Shown piece by piece: positions 5,673-6,429 of a DNA stretch of 6,429 bases. Position numbers and translations under genes: made by a program. The notes under the pieces were generated by a model. It was not told the DNA's origin, made no database searches, and saw only the letters and a list, made by a program, of their open reading frames with translations. The stretch spans positions 1 through 6,429 of the forward strand of contig JAJYTV010000113.1 of the NCBI GenBank assembly GCA_021792885.1, given 5' to 3'. How positions within the stretch are numbered: the first letter of the stretch is position 1; each line of letters starts with the position of its first letter. This DNA comes from Bacillota bacterium (GTDB lineage Bacteria > Bacillota > Sulfobacillia > JAJZYS01 > JAJYTV01).

Positions 5673-6429
5673 CGTCGCGCGCACCTGCATCGAACATCTG
5701 CGCGCAGGCGTACCGTCGCGCAACGCGGCCGAGCTCCTCTCGGTCGGCAGACGGCGTGTCCTGAAGGAGATCGAGGAGGACCTCGCTGCCCTGCAGCACC
5801 ACCGTCCGCGCCGCAGCATGCGGATCGTGGCCGCCAACTACGGTGAGGGCAAAAGCCACACGCTGAACGCGGTACGCGCCCTCGCCGAGCGCGAGCACTT
5901 CCTGGTGAGCCAGATCACCGTCAGCCGCGAGACACCGCTCGATCGCGTCGAGCGCGTCTACCGCAAGCTGATCGCCCGAACCTACTTTCCCGGACTCGAG
6001 CGGCCAGGCCTGGACACGCTGACGGCGGAGATCGAGCGCAGGCCGGAAGCGGCCCAGCGCCTGCTGCGCTTCGCGCAGGCGGAGCTCCACCCCAAGATCG
6101 GACTCGTGCTGGAAGCGCGCTTCGAGGGCAGGCGCGGCGACATCGAGCCGCTCGACATGGACCTTGCGGGATACTTCCTGTCGGCTCCCGAGCTACGCCG
6201 TGCCTTCGACGACAACACGGGCCGGCGCGCGCCGAAGATCGACCGGTTCGTACTCCCGCAGGCGTTCGACTACTTCCGCCTGGTCGACGAGATGAGCACG
6301 CTTGCGGGACTGCCGGGCTGGATCCTGCTGATCGACGAGGCGGAGATGATCGGCCGCGTCGGCCGCAGGGCGCGCGCCCGTTCGTACGGCCTCCTTGCCA
6401 AACTGCAGGACCGCACCCTGCTGCCGCAC
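5662..6429 (+). CDS. BrxD-like (DUF2791-type) P-loop ATPase C, 3' end outside window
   Basis: The first 256 residues of a second ATPase, running off the window with no stop. The N-terminus IEHLRAGVPSRNAAELLSVG (10-29) followed by an acidic helix (VLKEIEEDLAAL, 33-44) and Walker A ANYGEGKSH (58-66) follows the BrxD/DUF2791 layout of 'LR.G.VP...L..VG', acidic helix, 'GEYGSGKT'. The stretch SQITVSRETPLDRVERVYRKLI (83-104) matches the 'ISETETPLHRLETVYRRL' region of those proteins. Walker B is WILLIDEAE (220-228) with the normal Asp225-Glu226. Sequence after this should hold the 'TGTPAF' sensor part, outside the window. The ATG at 5662 has GGAGG nine bases upstream (5648-5652) and overlaps gene B by 11 bases. 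It looks like a diverged paralogue of B with complete catalytic residues. Family assignment is from memory of motifs, not a search. Confidence 0.85.
   Translation, partial: MERSVARTCIEHLRAGVPSRNAAELLSVGRRRVLKEIEEDLAALQHHRPRRSMRIVAANYGEGKSHTLNAVRALAEREHFLVSQITVSRETPLDRVERVYRKLIARTYFPGLERPGLDTLTAEIERRPEAAQRLLRFAQAELHPKIGLVLEARFEGRRGDIEPLDMDLAGYFLSAPELRRAFDDNTGRRAPKIDRFVLPQAFDYFRLVDEMSTLAGLPGWILLIDEAEMIGRVGRRARARSYGLLAKLQDRTLLPH

Noticed and set aside
4658..5764. A 368-codon frame overlapping ATPase B
   Set aside because: Its sequence is Arg/Gly/Pro-rich low complexity, and it lies in a shifted frame of a gene with intact Walker motifs.

Overview
This is a GC-rich bacterial window, most strongly so after about 3000. 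No marker gene fixes the taxon, so I do not name one. It carries three complete, recognisable or well-supported genes outside the right-hand cluster's partial gene: an arylamine N-acetyltransferase-like enzyme (253-1095, +), a sulfide:quinone oxidoreductase-family flavoprotein (about 1649-2851, -), and the start of a tight operon of at least three genes on the + strand (about 3716 to beyond 6429). A strong ribosome binding site followed by ATG at positions 22-10 on the - strand suggests a fourth gene, divergent from the acetyltransferase and almost wholly outside the window.

Layout. 1-12: possible first codons of a divergent gene. 13-252: divergent intergenic region with two tiny upstream ORFs but no convincing promoter. 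253-1095: NAT-fold enzyme with an intact Cys-His-Asp triad. 1096-1648: non-coding stretch between convergent genes, holding a perfect 11-bp inverted repeat (1463-1487) and a likely terminator for the flavoprotein gene (1600-1624). 1649-2851: SQR-family flavoprotein, whose internal Shine-Dalgarno argues for a GTG start six codons downstream of the first ATG. 2852-3715: long gap with a perfect 16-bp palindrome (3143-3158) and no recognisable gene. 3716-4564: unknown protein A, helical, with a possible winged-helix C-terminus. 4557-5672: ATPase B. 5662-6429+: ATPase C, cut by the window end.

The most interesting part is the right-hand operon. Genes A, B and C overlap by 8 and 11 bases, and B and C each have a good ribosome binding site inside the preceding gene. 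B and C are two different P-loop ATPases, and both resemble the DUF2791/BrxD family of ATP-binding proteins known from BREX-type phage-defence loci. B has Asp-Asp where C has the usual Asp-Glu in Walker B, so the pair may be functionally unequal. An unknown helical protein coupled to two BrxD-like ATPases is a plausible core of a defence or DNA-transaction system. The effector (helicase, nuclease, methyltransferase or other) would have to lie downstream and is not visible. The two metabolic genes on the left appear unrelated to this operon.
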